A DNA stretch of 28,803 nt. Source: Methanocorpusculum sp. MCE. Lineage in GTDB: Archaea > Halobacteriota > Methanomicrobia > Methanomicrobiales > Methanocorpusculaceae. The notes beneath the pieces are model-generated. The model ran no database searches and was not told the origin of the DNA. It saw only the letters and a list, made by a program, of their open reading frames with translations. Position numbers and translations under genes: made by a program. Shown here in pieces: positions 10,319 through 18,709 of this stretch (the first letter of the stretch is position 1; each line of letters starts with the position of its first letter). The DNA lies in the NCBI GenBank assembly GCA_003315675.1, contig NIZU01000054.1, forward strand, positions 1 to 28,803. Direction: 5' to 3'.

Positions 10319-12628
10319 TTATCCAACCCTGCTTAACGGCACGCGGCTGGTCCGCATATTCATTGCGAGAAGGATGTGGCAGAAGAGCCAGGCGACGAAC
10401 GCATACGTCTGCGCAGCTCCAAGGTCCCCGGTCGTAAACCAGCTGAAGAAGTAGACGAACAATACGACCGCGATCAGCGTCAGGCTGCCGGTAAAAATGC
10501 CGGAGATCATCTTTCTGTTCATGAACTTCTCGCTTGGATCACGCGGTTTCTGTTTCAAGAGATCCGATTCGCCCGGCTCCACGACAAAGGACGTGGACGC
10601 GGAAAGATCAATAAAGAGTTCCATGATGATGATCTGGATCGGGGCGAACGGGAGCGGCACGTCCAGCAGAATCGGAATCAAAAGCATGAATACCAGACCG
10701 ATTTTGCTTGCGAGCGTGTACATGATGCACTTGAACATATTCTCATACAGCCGTCTGCCTTCTATGATGGCGTCCACGAGGGCGGTAAAATCGTCGTTTG
10801 CGAGGATCATATCGGACGCTTCCTTCGCGACATCGGTTCCCGAAATGCCGAATGAAATCCCGATATCGGCGGCTTTCAACGCCGGAGCATCGTTGATCCC
10901 GTCCCCGGTGACGGCCACGACCTCCCCGTTTTCGTGCAGCGCCGTAACGATCCTGAGTTTTACCTCCGGCGTGATCCTCGTAAAAACATTACAGCTTCTA
11001 ACGGCCTCGCGAAGTTCCTCGGAGGACATCCCGCGTATTTCTTCGCCGGTCAAAACGGTGTCAACGGTGATCCCCGCCTCGTCTGCCACCCTGGCCGCCG
11101 TTCCCGCATGATCGCCCGTGATCATCATGACCCGAACGCCTGCGCTGGAGAACTCACAGATCGCCGGTTTTACCTCTTCGCGGATCGGGTCGTCGAAACT
11201 GATCAGACCCGCGAGCGTGTATTTCTCCTCTGAAGATTTTTTAAACCCGGCGGCGATCGTGCGGAACCCAGATTTTATCGAGGCATTGAGCTGATTTTCC
11301 AGATCAGGATCCGGTTTCGACAAGGCAAACACGCTTTCGGGAGCCCCCTTGATGAGATCGACGGGCGTCCCGGCATGGTCATACCGCATCAAAAATATTT
11401 TTTTCGCGCCGTCGAAGCCGGCATCCTGCAGGATGGTGTATTCTGTCAAAAGTGCGGTTCGTTCGAGGCCAAGCCTCCCGGCCTGTTCGACCACGGTCTT
11501 GTCCATCGGGTCGCCCAAAAAATTCCCCTCATGATCGACGGAGACATCCGCCATGAGAACGCCGATGGTAAAAAGCTGCTTTTCATTCTCGGGGGTCCAT
11601 GACTCGATGCTCATCTTGTTCTCCGTCAGCGTGCCGGTCTTGTCGGTCGCAATAATCGTCACGCTGCCGAGCGTCTCGGCGGCCTTCGTCCGGCGGATGA
11701 GAACGTGTTTTCCGGCAAGCTGGATCGCCCCGAATCCGAGCAGCATCGTCATGATGATGGGAAGTTCCTCTGGGATCGTAGCGAGAGCAAGAGACAGGCC
11801 GGTCAGAACCATCTCCGGGACCGGCAGTCCGCGGAGGAACCCGAGGATGGGGATCGCGATGCTGAAGATCACCGCGAGCCCGATCAGATTTTTGGTCAGG
11901 TGCAGAGTGGATTTCTGCATCGGCGTTTTCGGGTCGCTTGCTTCCTGGGTAAGGCCGGCAATCCGCCCGAGCTCGGTGTCCATCCCCGTATGTACCGCGA
12001 TACCCGTCCCTTTTCCTTTCAGGATCACGCTTCCCATGTGGACCATATTGGTCTGGTCATTCAGTCCCGTCTCCTGCGGGATCACGGCCGCATCCCTGCC
12101 GACCCCCATGGACTCGCCGGTGAGCTGCGATTCATCGACCTCAAGACCCTGCGAGGTCACGATTCTTACATCGGCGCTCACACGAACGCCGCTCTTTAAG
12201 ATCATCAGATCGCCGGGAACGACCTCGGCTGCCGAGATCTCGTCTGGTTTGCCGTTTCTTATGACCCAGGTCGTCGGCGCCGCCAGTTTTTTGAGGGCCT
12301 CCATACTTTTTTTGGCTTTGAACTCGGTATAGACCTCGACGACCGTGACGAATACGATGAGAGAGAGGATCGTGATCGTGTCCCCGATCTGGCCCAAGAT
12401 ACTGTAGACGACGCCTATCAGGAGCGTGACCACGATCAGCGGTTCTTTGAGTTCTTCGAGCAGTATTCCGAAAAAAGAGATCTTTTTGAACTCGGTTATG
12501 GTGTTCGATCCGGCCTCTTTGAGTCGGTTTTCTGCTTCCGCGGCATCAAGCCCGGCCTCGGTATCGCAGTTGAGGGCACGCCGGAGCTCGTCGGTATCCA
12601 ATGACCAGGGATGTTCTACCTTTTCCAT
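10319..12628 (-). CDS. Cation-transporting P-type ATPase (calcium type, P2)
   Basis: This 769-residue pump couples ATP hydrolysis to cation export across the cytoplasmic membrane. It has the N-terminal cation-ATPase domain (HPWSLDTDELRRALNC), actuator loop DESQLTGES near residue 165, phosphorylation motif DKTGTLTENKMS near 330, KGAPES in the nucleotide domain and hinge TGDGINDAPALK near 570. The M4 ion-site motif is PEELP instead of the usual PEGLP. M6 reads MELFIDLSAS, keeping the Asp of the calcium site but with Glu where calcium pumps have Asn. It is about 100 residues shorter than typical bacterial calcium ATPases. The ion is thus probably Ca2+, but H+ or Mn2+ cannot be excluded. A TATA box lies 35-46 bases upstream. 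Confidence 0.92.
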   Translation of the reverse strand: MEKVEHPWSLDTDELRRALNCDTEAGLDAAEAENRLKEAGSNTITEFKKISFFGILLEELKEPLIVVTLLIGVVYSILGQIGDTITILSLIVFVTVVEVYTEFKAKKSMEALKKLAAPTTWVIRNGKPDEISAAEVVPGDLMILKSGVRVSADVRIVTSQGLEVDESQLTGESMGVGRDAAVIPQETGLNDQTNMVHMGSVILKGKGTGIAVHTGMDTELGRIAGLTQEASDPKTPMQKSTLHLTKNLIGLAVIFSIAIPILGFLRGLPVPEMVLTGLSLALATIPEELPIIMTMLLGFGAIQLAGKHVLIRRTKAAETLGSVTIIATDKTGTLTENKMSIESWTPENEKQLFTIGVLMADVSVDHEGNFLGDPMDKTVVEQAGRLGLERTALLTEYTILQDAGFDGAKKIFLMRYDHAGTPVDLIKGAPESVFALSKPDPDLENQLNASIKSGFRTIAAGFKKSSEEKYTLAGLISFDDPIREEVKPAICEFSSAGVRVMMITGDHAGTAARVADEAGITVDTVLTGEEIRGMSSEELREAVRSCNVFTRITPEVKLRIVTALHENGEVVAVTGDGINDAPALKAADIGISFGISGTDVAKEASDMILANDDFTALVDAIIEGRRLYENMFKCIMYTLASKIGLVFMLLIPILLDVPLPFAPIQIIIMELFIDLSASTSFVVEPGESDLLKQKPRDPSEKFMNRKMISGIFTGSLTLIAVVLFVYFFSWFTTGDLGAAQTYAFVAWLFCHILLAMNMRTSRVPLSRVG

Positions 12629-12662
12629 AACACTCTTCTATCTTTTACTCCGTCGTCCTGCA

Positions 12663-12674
12663 TTAATATATATT
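12663..12674 (-). promoter_or_regulatory. TATA box for the P-type ATPase gene
   Basis: The minus strand reads AATATATATTAA, a strong archaeal TATA element centred about 40 bases before the ATG at 12628, giving a predicted leader of roughly 10-15 bases. Confidence 0.6.
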
Positions 12675-12752
12675 CCTGCAAAGAGGGTCGTTCGGGTCAA
12701 ACATAAATGAGAGAATTACCAAAGTATACCTAAAGCAGCGGAGACCGTTTGT

Positions 12753-13412
12753 ATGAATATCATTGATTTAACGCATGAGATGGAAAAAGGAATGCCCTGC
12801 TTCCATGCGGACTGGCACACGGCGTTCTCTTCTGAAACGCTTGGAACGATTCAATCCGTCGGAAGAAACACGAAAAAACTGACGCTCGGCAGCCACACCG
12901 GGACCCACATGGATGCACCGAGACATTTCATCCCCGACGGGATAACGATCCCCGAGATCCCCTTATCCACGCTTTTCGGCGATGTGACCCTCATCGATCT
13001 CCGAAGTCTTGCAGACGATACGGAAGTCACGACGGAGATGCTTCGCGGAATACCGCTGCATGAGCGGGTCATCTGCGTTTTCGGATGGGACAAACACTGG
13101 AACACCGGGGATTATTACGCGAAGTATCCTTACTTCAGCGAAGAGGCGGCGCAGTATCTCGTCGATTCGGGCGTGAAACTTCTCGGACTGGACACCCCGT
13201 CCCCGGACGACAGTAAAACCCCGCTGCATGCAGAAAACGATTCCGTGATCCATAAACTCTTTTTGAAAAACGGCGTGATCCTTGTCGAGTATCTGGCAAC
13301 TGCCGGGATAACTGATTACACGAGAGGCTATCAGATCGCGGCGCTTCCGATGAAGATCAAAGACAGTGACGGGGCTCCGGCGCGGGTCCTTCTCATCGAG
13401 AAGGAAAAATAA
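12753..13412 (+). CDS. Cyclase-family metal-dependent hydrolase (kynurenine formamidase-like)
   Basis: The 219-residue protein belongs to the cyclase family (PF04199), which includes kynurenine formamidase and isatin hydrolase. The metal-binding motif HTGTHMDAPRHF lies near residue 50, preceded by LTHEMEKGMPCF, and a second conserved Asp/His segment occurs in LGLDTPSPDD and LHAENDSVIHKLFLKNGV. Members hydrolyse amides or cyclic esters using Zn2+ or Mn2+. The archaeal substrate is unknown, and no tryptophan-degradation neighbours are present. GGAG at 12740-12743 serves as ribosome site, and a TATA-like GTATACC lies at 12724-12730. It is divergent from the P-type ATPase and convergent with the aldolase gene. 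Confidence 0.87.
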   Translation: MNIIDLTHEMEKGMPCFHADWHTAFSSETLGTIQSVGRNTKKLTLGSHTGTHMDAPRHFIPDGITIPEIPLSTLFGDVTLIDLRSLADDTEVTTEMLRGIPLHERVICVFGWDKHWNTGDYYAKYPYFSEEAAQYLVDSGVKLLGLDTPSPDDSKTPLHAENDSVIHKLFLKNGVILVEYLATAGITDYTRGYQIAALPMKIKDSDGAPARVLLIEKEK

Positions 13413-13449
13413 TTATTTTCAAAATTGTGAGGTGTGATCTTAACAAGAC

Positions 13450-14484
13450 TCAGCTTGCACAGTTCGGACAGATCGGATGGTCGGCCTGCCGCAGCCGGGA
13501 GTTTTTCTGCAGCCCGATTGCCACGCTGCAGAGTTTTTCATAGTCCATATTCGCCTGATCGTACTTCGAGTACTCGATGATCAGACGGAACGGATTCACA
13601 TCGAACTCTTCTGCGCATTTGTTGATCTGATTCAGATAACTGGTGTGGAACCCGGCATATCCGCAGACGTAATCAAACGGATCCGCGAGTTCTTTGTTGG
13701 TGATGGGCCGGAGAAGATCGTATCCCGCTGAAAATAACTCAACGAGATCCACGTCGGTCCGGTATCCGTTTTTCTCCAGGATCGCGAGAAACATTTCCGT
13801 ACAGGCGTTCCCGGAACTTCGCCCGAGACCATGCAGAGAACAGTCGATGAAATTGAATCCGAGCTTAGCGCAGTACACGCTGTTTGTGACGGCGAGTCCG
13901 AGATTGTTGTGCCCGTGGAATCCGAGCCTGATGTCGGAATACTCGCGTATCGTATTATAATATTCCTGTATTTCATTCGGGAACATACTGCCGGCCGAGT
14001 CGACGATATACACGCAGTCAGCCCCGTATGTTTCTGAAAGCAGTACGTTTTGCGCAAATTCGTCGGGTGTTAGAACGTACGACTTCATGTAGTTCGTCAT
14101 CACCGTTAAGCCGAGGTCGTTTGCTTCGCGGATATACGGCTCGGTCAGCGGAATCTGATCCGCATTGATGCCGACCCTGACAAACGAGGCCCCGCAGTCA
14201 ACGGCGAGCTGCAGATCCTCTAACCGTGCGATGCCCGGAATGCAGAACATCCCGAATTTGGATTTCGTCAGCACATCGCCGGCCGCACGCATATACTCCT
14301 CATCGGTCTGGGCGGCGATGCCGTTTTTGGGAGAACTGGCGTTCAGTCCCATCCAGTGTCCGATTTCGATCAATCCTATGCCCATCTCTTCCAGCTTGGA
14401 AGAGATGCTTCTAACGTCTGAACAGGAGATGTTGAAATCAACTGCATATCCCCCGTCCCTGATGGTTGTATCTAGTATTTCCAT
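13450..14484 (-). CDS. HMGL/DmpG-type (DRE-TIM) aldolase
   Basis: The 344-residue protein starts MEILDTTIRDGGYAVDFNIS, the catalytic DxTxRDGG motif of DRE-TIM metallolyases. It also has the metal-binding FHGHNNLGLAV near residue 197 and GLGRSSGNACTEM near 225. The C-terminal part resembles the 4-hydroxy-2-oxovalerate aldolase communication region, but the partner acetaldehyde dehydrogenase (DmpF/MhpF) is not nearby. A terminal HPICPNC adds cysteines unusual for DmpG. The likely reaction is aldol cleavage or condensation of a pyruvate-derived 2-oxo acid. Similar stand-alone aldolases occur in polysaccharide or unknown pathways in bacteria. It is transcribed divergently from the TrmB-family gene, with shared GTTAC-type sites between them. 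Confidence 0.85.
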   Translation of the reverse strand: MEILDTTIRDGGYAVDFNISCSDVRSISSKLEEMGIGLIEIGHWMGLNASSPKNGIAAQTDEEYMRAAGDVLTKSKFGMFCIPGIARLEDLQLAVDCGASFVRVGINADQIPLTEPYIREANDLGLTVMTNYMKSYVLTPDEFAQNVLLSETYGADCVYIVDSAGSMFPNEIQEYYNTIREYSDIRLGFHGHNNLGLAVTNSVYCAKLGFNFIDCSLHGLGRSSGNACTEMFLAILEKNGYRTDVDLVELFSAGYDLLRPITNKELADPFDYVCGYAGFHTSYLNQINKCAEEFDVNPFRLIIEYSKYDQANMDYEKLCSVAIGLQKNSRLRQADHPICPNCAS

Positions 14485-14497
14485 GAATCCAATTCCC

Positions 14498-14586
14498 GTT
14501 ACGCAGGATCTCTGCGGTACTTAATATGGTTACAGAACAAAACTGAAAACCACTATCGGCCGCATCTTTTTCGATCATTTGGTAAC
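14498..14586. promoter_or_regulatory. Promoter side of the aldolase gene with GTTAC-type sites
   Basis: GTTACG at 14498-14503, GGTTAC at 14528-14533 and GGTAAC at 14581-14586 flank a TATA-like minus-strand ATATTAA (14520-14526), which lies 36-42 bases ahead of the aldolase ATG at 14484. The half-sites match the arms of the palindrome in front of the TrmB-family gene, suggesting one regulator acts on both divergent promoters. Confidence 0.4.
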
Positions 14587-14703
14587 TTTTTTTGGAGATA
14601 AAATCCGGGCGGGATCTTGTTGCCCAGAATCCCGCATCATATCCTGCTCCGATTTTCAGAACCCCAGATATGTTTCAACTGGTTATTACAAAATCGGCAC
14701 AAA

Positions 14704-14738
14704 CACATATATAATTAGTGTTACGGTAAAAGGTAACA
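14704..14738 (+). promoter_or_regulatory. TATA box and palindromic operator of the TrmB-family gene
   Basis: ACATATATAATT (14705-14716) is a clear TATA box. Directly behind it lies the inverted repeat TGTTAC-N8-GTAACA (14719-14724 and 14733-14738), at the place where a repressor would block transcription initiation. Autoregulation by the downstream TrmB-family protein is the simplest reading. Confidence 0.5.
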
Positions 14739-14791
14739 ATAGATGAATTATTCATCCTGAAAAATCCATACTAATTCGTGAAGAGGGAAGC

Positions 14792-15580
14792 ATGCAGGAG
14801 TTCGTTGAAAAACTGAAATCGATCGGAATGACGGAAAACGAGGCAAAAGTCTACGCAGTTCTTTTCGAACTGAAGGTAGCGACCGCCCGAGAGATGCACG
14901 ATATCAGCAAGGTCCCGCGAAACAAAGTCTACGAAGCACTCGCAAATCTCGAGGAGAAGGGATTTGTCGGTACGGCAGAAGAAGCAGGGCCGTCGCGATT
15001 CTTTATCCACGACATCACCAAGACGTTCAACCGGTTAAGACTGGAGAATCTCGAACGGCTCAACGACGTCGAACAGTATCTCCATTCGAGGATCACCTTC
15101 CAGCACAACCGCCCGCTGCTCTCGTATACTCTCCAGAATACCTGGGCAATCGACAGTCATCTTCGGATGATGTTCAACAGAAGCAAAAAAGAGATCGTGA
15201 TGATCTGTCACGACACGGCATATGTGAAAAAACATATCTGGAACCTGAAAAATCTCTCGAAAAAGATCGACCTCTATTTAATCGTCCCGGAAGACACCGA
15301 TCCGGATATGTTTCCCATACGGTGCTACAAACTTCAGCCCGAGATGAAGGAGTTCATGGATGCGCGAAATACCGACGGGTTTGGAACCGAGCCTGAGTTC
15401 CAGCTGACCATCCATGCGGACCGGCAGGATACGCTGATCATCGGAAAACTGGACGGAAGAGAGATCGGCATCTTTTCTGCGGGCAATCCGTCAGTTTCGA
15501 TTCTGGTAAAATACCTGCTCAAAAACATCATTCTGCTCACCAAAGAAACCGCTCCGGAACAACCGGATCAGACCGCCTGA
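14792..15580 (+). CDS. TrmB-family transcriptional regulator
   Basis: The 262-residue protein has the TrmB N-terminal winged helix at residues about 5-75 (LKSIGMTENEAKVYAVLFEL, then SKVPRNKVYEALANLEEKGF), followed by a short helical dimerisation segment (RLRLENLERLNDVEQYL) and a C-terminal effector region of the phospholipase-D-like TrmB type (RMMFNRSKKEIVMICHD). TrmB proteins respond to sugars or other metabolites and act as repressors or activators. A ribosome site GAGGG ends four bases before the ATG. It diverges from the aldolase gene and precedes the ammonium transporter on the same strand; the palindrome upstream suggests autoregulation. The effector is unknown. Confidence 0.9.
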   Translation: MQEFVEKLKSIGMTENEAKVYAVLFELKVATAREMHDISKVPRNKVYEALANLEEKGFVGTAEEAGPSRFFIHDITKTFNRLRLENLERLNDVEQYLHSRITFQHNRPLLSYTLQNTWAIDSHLRMMFNRSKKEIVMICHDTAYVKKHIWNLKNLSKKIDLYLIVPEDTDPDMFPIRCYKLQPEMKEFMDARNTDGFGTEPEFQLTIHADRQDTLIIGKLDGREIGIFSAGNPSVSILVKYLLKNIILLTKETAPEQPDQTA

Positions 15581-15629
15581 CAGGAGAAGTTATGTATGAT
15601 AACATGTGACATGCTAACCACTCTCACCA

Positions 15630-15641
15630 TTAATATATTTA
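15630..15641 (+). promoter_or_regulatory. TATA box for the ammonium transporter gene
   Basis: TTAATATATTTA lies 50 bases after the TrmB-family stop and about 105 bases before the transporter ATG, predicting a separate transcript with a leader of roughly 80 bases. Confidence 0.55.
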
Positions 15642-15745
15642 CAGAATCAATACATCCGGTGTAAAATATCTGTGAGCGGGGACAAATGGGGGTCTGTCCT
15701 GCATCGCAGACCTGGTCCCGGCGACCCGATGGAGACACTATATAT

Positions 15746-16942
15746 ATGATTGACACCGGATCCGTTGCCTGGGTGCTTGCTTCAACCGCCCTTGTACTTT
15801 TAATGACGCCAGCCCTAGGTCTTTTCTACGGCGGCATGGTTCGCAAAAAGAACTTCATTTCCGTTCTGATGCTCGTATTCGCATCACTTATGATCGTGAT
15901 TCTCCAGTGGTTCCTGCTCGGCTACTCGCTTGTGTTTGGAACCGACATGCTGGTGATCGGCGGTCTCAACCATCTCGGTTTGAACGGCGTGGAGTTTGGA
16001 ACAACTCTCGGCCTGCAGATCCCCGATCTGCTGTTTGCCGCATTTCAGATGACGTTTGCCGGCCTCACGCTCGCAATCATCGTCTCGGGCGTTGCCGAAC
16101 GCGTGAAGTTCGGAGCGTTCCTGCTTTTCGGCGTTCTCTGGACGACGTTTGTGTATGACCCGATCGCCCACTGGTTATGGGGGGGAGGCTGGCTCCAGAA
16201 GCTCGGCGCCCTTGATTTCGCCGGAGGAACGGTCGTGCATATCAGTGCAGGATTCGGCGCCCTTGCTCTCGCGATTTACATCGGGAAACGGTCAGGGTTC
16301 GGATCATACAACTTCCACCCGCAGAACATTCCGCTCACCTTCTTTGCCTGCGGAGTTCTGCTTTTCGGCTGGATGGGATTCAACGGAGGAAGCGCTCTTG
16401 CCGCCAACGATCTCGCCATTCACGCGATCATGGTAACGCTGATTTCCGCAGCTGCCGGAACGATCTCCTGGATGATCGCAAACTGGCGGCACGGAAAACC
16501 CAGTTCGCTCGGTTTCATCTCGGGAACGATCGCCGGTCTCGGCGCGATCACTCCCGCCGCCGGATTCGTCAACATGTGGGCAGCCCTATTAATCGGAACG
16601 GTCGCCGGAATCCTTTGTTACTACGCCCTTATTTGGAGAGTCAAGAAAGGATTTGATGAGAGTCTCGATGCCTGGTCGATCCACGGCGTCGGCGGATTCT
16701 GGGGAACCATCGCCTGCGGTATTTTCGCGACCGCGGCAGTCGGCGGAGCTTCGGGGTTCATTGAAGGAAACGCCTATCTGCTCGGTATCCAGATCCTCGA
16801 CGCCTGCGTGACCGCCGTGTTTGCCTTTGGAGCGACCTATTTCCTTGCCTGGATCGTGGACAAGACGGTCGGCCTGCGTGTCTCCGAAGACGAGGAGTAT
16901 ATCGGTCTCGACCTCACGCTGCACGGCGAGATGGTCAGATAA
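15746..16942 (+). CDS. amt: Ammonium transporter (Amt/MEP/Rh family)
   Basis: The product has 398 residues and about eleven membrane helices, the normal Amt size. Characteristic segments are ALGLFYGGMVRKKN near residue 25, DFAGGTVVHISAGFGALAL near 160 (twin-pore histidine), NGGSALAANDLA, and DAWSIHGVGGFWGTIACG near 310 with the second pore histidine. I chose the ATG at 15746 (MIDTGSVAWVLAST) because it begins just before the first helix and follows GGAG at 15731-15734; the longer frame from 15686 adds a polar, non-family extension. Amt takes up ammonium and is normally gated by a GlnK/PII protein encoded beside it. No glnK occurs here, which is unusual for an archaeal amt locus. Confidence 0.96.
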   Translation: MIDTGSVAWVLASTALVLLMTPALGLFYGGMVRKKNFISVLMLVFASLMIVILQWFLLGYSLVFGTDMLVIGGLNHLGLNGVEFGTTLGLQIPDLLFAAFQMTFAGLTLAIIVSGVAERVKFGAFLLFGVLWTTFVYDPIAHWLWGGGWLQKLGALDFAGGTVVHISAGFGALALAIYIGKRSGFGSYNFHPQNIPLTFFACGVLLFGWMGFNGGSALAANDLAIHAIMVTLISAAAGTISWMIANWRHGKPSSLGFISGTIAGLGAITPAAGFVNMWAALLIGTVAGILCYYALIWRVKKGFDESLDAWSIHGVGGFWGTIACGIFATAAVGGASGFIEGNAYLLGIQILDACVTAVFAFGATYFLAWIVDKTVGLRVSEDEEYIGLDLTLHGEMVR

Positions 16943-16955
16943 TTCTCCCAACATC

Positions 16956-16975
16956 TTTTTTTAGCAGGGCCCTGC
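16956..16975 (+). terminator. T7 tract and palindrome after amt
   Basis: A T7 run (16956-16962) 14 bases past the amt stop is followed by a perfect palindrome GCAGGGCCCTGC (16964-16975). The U-tract probably ends the transcript; the palindrome follows it rather than preceding it as in a bacterial-type terminator. Confidence 0.45.
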
Positions 16976-17091
16976 CCGGCAATTATCCATACTCCTATTA
17001 GGTATCACGCCAAAATACTGGATTACAGCTATTCACTGAAGATTTTCCAAAAATACTTCCAATCGTGAGAGAGCCAATACAAGGAACGACC

Positions 17092-18606
17092 ATGACCCGG
17101 CACGATCTATCAGCCGAAGAGAGCGGCATAATTAAAAAACAGCCAGCACTCCTCTGGAAAGACGGAGTAAACACGCAAATCAGCGACATCGTGGCATGCG
17201 AAGACGAGATCATCCTGCATCTAAACGGACAGGAATTCCTGCACATCGTTGCAAGCTGCGATATGCTCGAAGAGTTCGGGGCCGGATTTTTTATTGCCGC
17301 CGGGATCGCGAAAAAGATACGGTCCGTCAGGGTTGAGGGCAGAAACGTATTCGTCGAGGTAGAGGTATATCCGGATACGGGTTCCCGCGAAGGCTTCACT
17401 CCTGCAGAAAAAAAAGGTCGTATCTCCTCATCGCTGATCATACAGCCGGAAGACGTTTTCGCCGTTCGAGAGGCCATGAACGTGGATGTCTGGCGGCAGA
17501 CCGGCGGTCTCCACTGCGCCGCATTATGGCATGACCACAAAGTCATCGCCGTGTCTAGCGATATCGGAAGACACAACGCGGTCGACAAACTGATTGGATT
17601 CATGACACTGCAGGGAATTACGCCAGGCGAATGCGTCCTTGGCTGCACGGGCAGGCAGCCGAGAGGGATGGTGATGAAGGCAGTGAACGCCTGGATCCCG
17701 ATTATCGTCGGCAGGACCGCGGTGACCTATCCTGGAGCGATGCTCGCAAAAGAGGAGGGTGTTACCCTGATCGGTTTTGCACGGGAGAACCGGTTTACCG
17801 TCTACTCGCACCCAAACAGGATCGGCGGATTTCCCGCAGACGAGCCGAAGGATGAGACCTGCCGGTGTAATGAGATGCAGCTTCCCGGCTGGAGATACGA
17901 CAACGGAACTGTGGTCATATCCGTTGATCCGGTGGTTGCCGAGGATACCGTCACTTTGTATCTGAACGGAGAAAAATATCTTGACAATGTCGCAACGCCG
18001 GAGTCGCTCAATGAACTCGGCGCCGGCTTTTTTCTTGCCGCCGGGATCGCAAAAAAGATCCGGTCGGTCGACGTCAGGGGAACGGATATATTCGTGGAGG
18101 CGGAAAAAAACGCAGACATCAGCGGGCAGATAGAATCGGCCGGAGGATTTTGTCCGCGGGAATCATCCGGCTGCGTGACCGGCGAGGTGCAGATTACCCC
18201 CGCGGAGATATTTGCAGTACGTGACCGGCTGAACACCGAACAGTGGGACAAGACCGGAGCTCTCCATTGCGCAGTCCTTTATCATAAGGGAGATGTGGTT
18301 TTCTCCGCAAACGACATCGGCAGGCATAATGCCGTCGACAAAGTCATCGGCTATATGACCCGGAATCATCTGCCCGCAGGCGAGTGCGTCCTCGGGTGTA
18401 CAGGCCGCATGCCGCAGGGAATGGTAGCCAAAGCGGCAAATGCCGGGATACCGGTCATCGTCTCGCGTGCAGCAGCGACAAGCGCCGGAGCTGCGCTTGC
18501 CGAACAATCAGGGATCACGCTGATCTGTTTTGCCAGGCCGCCCCGGTTCACCGTTTACTCGCATCCGGAACGGATCGCCGGCCTTGGATACGAAAAAGGC
18601 GTATAA
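17092..18606 (+). CDS. Tandem-duplicated FdhD-like protein (formate dehydrogenase accessory)
   Basis: The product has 504 residues and consists of two complete FdhD-like halves (about 1-255 and 256-504); FdhD alone is about 270. Both halves carry GAGFFxAAGIAKKIRSV, LHCAxLxH, DIGRHNAVDK, GECVLGCTGRxPxGMV and RFTVYSHPxRI. FdhD transfers sulfur to the Mo/W-bis-MGD cofactor of formate dehydrogenase and normally uses a CxxC loop. The first half has no cysteine in the corresponding stretch (near KKGRISSSLII), and the second has only CPRESSGC. A cysteine in GCTGR is kept in both halves where canonical FdhD has Ser (SSRAS in E. coli). I chose the ATG at 17092, preceded by AAGGAA, over a GTG at 17065. 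The two halves are similar enough to suggest a fairly recent duplication. Confidence 0.85.
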   Translation: MTRHDLSAEESGIIKKQPALLWKDGVNTQISDIVACEDEIILHLNGQEFLHIVASCDMLEEFGAGFFIAAGIAKKIRSVRVEGRNVFVEVEVYPDTGSREGFTPAEKKGRISSSLIIQPEDVFAVREAMNVDVWRQTGGLHCAALWHDHKVIAVSSDIGRHNAVDKLIGFMTLQGITPGECVLGCTGRQPRGMVMKAVNAWIPIIVGRTAVTYPGAMLAKEEGVTLIGFARENRFTVYSHPNRIGGFPADEPKDETCRCNEMQLPGWRYDNGTVVISVDPVVAEDTVTLYLNGEKYLDNVATPESLNELGAGFFLAAGIAKKIRSVDVRGTDIFVEAEKNADISGQIESAGGFCPRESSGCVTGEVQITPAEIFAVRDRLNTEQWDKTGALHCAVLYHKGDVVFSANDIGRHNAVDKVIGYMTRNHLPAGECVLGCTGRMPQGMVAKAANAGIPVIVSRAAATSAGAALAEQSGITLICFARPPRFTVYSHPERIAGLGYEKGV

Positions 18607-18709
18607 ACTCTATTGTTTCGACTCCGGCCCCTCTCTATTTTTACAGGATTCGCGGCCGGACCGCACACAATCAGATGCTATTTATCCCCTCACGGAAAAC
18701 AAATACATC

